Assembly (NCBI GenBank): GCA_028825055.1
Contig: JAPKAW010000101.1
Location: 1 to 6,649, forward strand
Direction: 5' to 3'
Source: Flavobacteriales bacterium
GTDB taxonomy: Bacteria; Bacteroidota; Bacteroidia; Flavobacteriales_D; Sanyastnellaceae
Length of the DNA: 6,649 bases
The notes below the pieces were generated by a model, which was given only the letters and a program-made list of their open reading frames with translations, was not told where the DNA came from and made no database searches. This document shows, piece after piece, positions 6,067 to 6,649 of this stretch; position 1 is the stretch's first letter, and every line of letters starts with the position of its first letter. Both the position numbers and the translations under genes were made by a program.

Positions 6067-6649
6067 ATGACTTGTAAAACATCATCTTCCGTAGTTGCAT
6101 CGCTTTTCACCGTTCTGATGGTGTTCACTTCCGTGCTGTTTTCAACGATTTCATACAGTCAGACGACCAGTGACTGCAGCGGTGCTGTGGTGCTTTGTGG
6201 TGACCTCTATCAAGAGGTCAATGCGAGTTTGAATACTGGAGATTTTTATGAATTTACAGGTGGGTGCAATGCCAACTTAGAGCAAAGCAGCGTTTGGTAC
6301 ACCTTCACGGTGCAGGCCGATGGTTTATTGAGTTTTGTGTTAGATCCATTGAATCCCTTAGACGATTACGATTGGGGGCTTTTTAATATCACCACGGGAG
6401 GATGTGCTGGCATTGGGTCCCAGATCTTATCTCCTGAGGTTGGGTGCAACTCTTTTGGTCTAGCTGCCCCGCAACCCAATGGCGCAACGGGAGTTTCGAC
6501 AGCCAACGGTGGGACTGGCAACTCGAACGGCCCAGGTGATTTGAACGGTCCTGCTTTCAATGCGGATCTTTCCGTCATTGAAGGAGAGCAATATGCTCTT
6601 GTCGTGATGAATTGGACCAACAGTTTGGAAGGGTATACCATCGATTTTG
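6067..6649 (+). CDS. N-terminal part of a secreted surface protein, cut by window end
   Basis: The frame is open from ATG 6067 to the window edge: 194 complete codons with no stop, so this is the 5' part of a longer gene. Residues 1-31 form a signal peptide with Lys4, a hydrophobic core at about 9-26 and a likely SYS|Q cleavage before Gln32. The mature part begins with TTSDCSGAVVLCGDLYQEV and continues with SSVWYTFTVQADGLLSF (75-90), DDYDWGLFNIT (99-109), a Gly/Asn-rich loop at about 138-162, and YALVVMNWTNSLEGYTIDF at the end. Cysteines at 37, 44, 67, 113 and 127 may form disulfides. From memory this resembles the front domain of long Bacteroidota extracellular proteins that often end in a T9SS or gliding-motility-associated C-terminal domain. 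The VWYTFTV ... G.LSF pattern recalls pre-peptidase C-terminal-like beta-sandwiches. The C terminus is outside the window, so secretion route and overall function cannot be settled. Codon use is like its neighbours. Confidence 0.88.
   Translation, partial: MTCKTSSSVVASLFTVLMVFTSVLFSTISYSQTTSDCSGAVVLCGDLYQEVNASLNTGDFYEFTGGCNANLEQSSVWYTFTVQADGLLSFVLDPLNPLDDYDWGLFNITTGGCAGIGSQILSPEVGCNSFGLAAPQPNGATGVSTANGGTGNSNGPGDLNGPAFNADLSVIEGEQYALVVMNWTNSLEGYTIDF

Noticed and set aside
6366..6641. Reverse open frame of 91 codons at the right edge
   Set aside because: It is antisense to a strong secreted-protein frame with conserved-looking Cys and aromatic motifs.

Overview
The window looks like a stretch of chromosome from a Bacteroidota bacterium, most likely a free-living member of the Flavobacteriales. 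The reasons are a C-terminal type IX secretion (T9SS) sorting domain on one large protein, signal peptides ending in a small residue followed by Gln, start codons without a clear Shine-Dalgarno sequence, and promoter-like TTTG / TAnnTTTG elements. I see no rRNA, tRNA, CRISPR array, insertion sequence or phage gene.

Layout. Bases 1-231 are a non-coding leader, possibly holding the last codons of an upstream gene. A forward gene (232-1392) encodes an exported protein of unknown function with a helical C-terminal half. It converges, with a gap of only 17 bp, on a long reverse gene (1410-4655). That gene encodes a multidomain, surface-directed CotH-kinase-family protein: a lamin-tail domain split by an inserted beta-sandwich, a chitobiase-C/Fn3-like domain, the CotH domain, an InlB-like repeat domain, an Ig-like linker and a T9SS type A tail. 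A 294-bp divergent intergenic region (4656-4949) holds three copies of the octamer AAACAAGA and a possible reverse promoter. A forward gene (4950-5936) follows, encoding a metallo-beta-lactamase-fold hydrolase of the PqqB-like kind with an N-terminal hydrophobic segment. After a 130-bp gap with a possible promoter, a forward gene starts at 6067 and runs off the window. It is the N-terminal part of a secreted, cysteine-containing beta-rich protein of the sort found at the front of large Bacteroidota surface proteins.

How the genes relate. Nothing indicates one shared pathway or an operon: orientations alternate or the gaps are wide enough for separate promoters. The common theme is export. All four products start with a hydrophobic signal or anchor segment, and at least one is a T9SS cargo. 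I found no convincing previously undescribed multi-gene system. The most interesting items are the nested domain architecture of the CotH protein, the solitary PqqB-like enzyme with an unusual metal motif, the unrecognised exported protein, and the repeated octamer between the divergent genes.
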